Shown here piece by piece: positions 63,462-64,000 of a stretch of DNA of 64,000 bases; positions within the stretch are counted from its first letter, which is position 1; each line of letters starts with the position of its first letter. This DNA comes from Collibacillus ludicampi. Lineage in GTDB: Bacteria; Bacillota; Bacilli; Tumebacillales; BOQE01. The stretch is from NCBI RefSeq assembly GCF_023705585.1, contig NZ_BOQE01000001.1, forward strand, positions 1,825,001 to 1,889,000. The letters are read 5' to 3'. The notes below the pieces were generated by a model. It was not told the origin of the DNA and searched no databases. It saw nothing but the letters and a program-made list of their open reading frames with translations. Made by a program: the position numbers and the translations under genes.

Positions 63462-64000
63462 ATGGTGGAACGGAATCATGGGATCTATAACATGCGCGCG
63501 GTATGCCAAAAGCTCGGCTTATCGCCGGAAACTTTGCGCGCATGGGAACGGAGATACGATATCATAAGCCCGATGCGCAATGAAGCGGGCCACCGATTAT
63601 ATAGCGAACAGGACATGCAGACACTCGCATGGTTAATCGATCAGATCAACAAAGGATTTACGATTGGTCAAGCGGTACACCTCTATAAACAAATGCAGGA
63701 AGAGCAGTTGGAAAGAGAACGGGGTGCAACGGAACCGCACGCGTCGGAATCCGATGAGAGGCATGGGTATCGTGAGACGTTGCATCGTTTCAAAAAAGCG
63801 ATCTTGCATTGGGATGATGCGGCGGCGGAGCAAACCGTGGATCTTGTAAGTGCTATGTTCGGTATCGGTGTATTTGTCAGTGAATGGATGATCGACTTGC
63901 AAGACATGTTGTGGCAAGGTGTCAAGACGGGTGAACTGCGAATCGCTCACGAACGATTCGCGCTTCATATTATCAGAAACCGTATGCATGCGCTCATGCG
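63462..64000 (+). CDS. MerR-type regulator, possibly B12-binding (partial)
   Basis: The first 179 codons; the gene runs off the right edge. N-terminal MerR helix-turn-helix: IYNMRAVCQKLGLSPETLRA, WERRYD, then NEAGHRLYSEQDMQTLAWL. After a linker, a helical region (LHRFKKAILHWDDAAAEQTVDLV ... RFALHIIRNR) resembles the B12-binding-2 cap of LitR/CarH-type regulators, which use adenosylcobalamin as a light or cofactor sensor. The binding loop itself is beyond the window, so this is not proven. The start rests on the motif position; the ribosome site is weak. Confidence 0.75.
   Translation, partial: MVERNHGIYNMRAVCQKLGLSPETLRAWERRYDIISPMRNEAGHRLYSEQDMQTLAWLIDQINKGFTIGQAVHLYKQMQEEQLERERGATEPHASESDERHGYRETLHRFKKAILHWDDAAAEQTVDLVSAMFGIGVFVSEWMIDLQDMLWQGVKTGELRIAHERFALHIIRNRMHALM

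Overview
The window reads as chromosome of an endospore-forming member of the Bacillales. The gene run nnrD - ydcC-like lipoprotein - alr - ndoAI - ndoA, together with codY, amj, a Spo0E-type phosphatase, an Sda-type inhibitor, a SpoIIM-family protein and a T-box in front of alaS, is typical of that group. Rare starts (GTG, TTG) with strong Shine-Dalgarno sequences are common. I cannot name the genus; the single-domain-type adenosylhomocysteinase and the ADH-T-like dehydrogenase would suit a thermophilic or Alicyclobacillaceae-like lineage, but that is inference.

Layout. 0-20 kb is housekeeping: J-domain protein, CDF cation transporter, HAD phosphatase, NAD(P)HX repair, alanine racemase, the MazEF-type ndoAI/ndoA module, a D,D-carboxypeptidase, T-box/alaS, an MFS transporter, CbiX-like chelatase, Spo0E-like phosphatase, CodY, an endonuclease III-like glycosylase, an M20 amidohydrolase and Hsp20. 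20-33 kb holds an AlaX-type editing protein, then a type I-D CRISPR-Cas effector operon (cas6, WYL regulator, cas3', a separate HD nuclease, cas10d/csc3, csc2, csc1), a wrecked nucleotidyltransferase gene and CRISPR array 1. 33-38 kb is a small membrane-bound diguanylate cyclase gene split by two insertion sequences (IS256-like and IS66-like), each with an 8-bp target duplication; removing both restores an exact 215-codon frame. 38-44 kb has a SpoIIM-family protein, a HAD dehalogenase, a YeiH-family exporter and a PadR/nitroreductase/CPBP operon, followed by CRISPR array 2. 44-55 kb is mixed metabolism (PabB-PabC fusion, CoiA-like protein, adenosylhomocysteinase, PuuD-like hydrolase, second M20 enzyme, Amj flippase). 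55-62 kb is an alcohol-oxidation island with its own two-component system: an NtrC-type regulator, a histidine kinase and an iron alcohol dehydrogenase are divergent from a sigma-54 promoter that drives a zinc alcohol dehydrogenase and an aldehyde dehydrogenase. The right edge has sda-like, DUF1659/DUF2922, DedA and a partial MerR-type regulator gene.

Three things stand out. First, the I-D system has its HD nuclease on a separate gene, has no cas1/cas2/cas4 in the window, and has two arrays 12 kb apart whose leaders keep an inverted repeat and a repeat-adjacent motif at exactly the same distances. Second, five intergenic copies of a modular, nested palindromic element (about 185-350 bp) are scattered through the window, including one between the alaS T-box terminator and alaS. 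Third, the sigma-54 promoter with an upstream set of inverted GCCGAAAAAACG-like sites lies between the regulator operon and its probable target genes.
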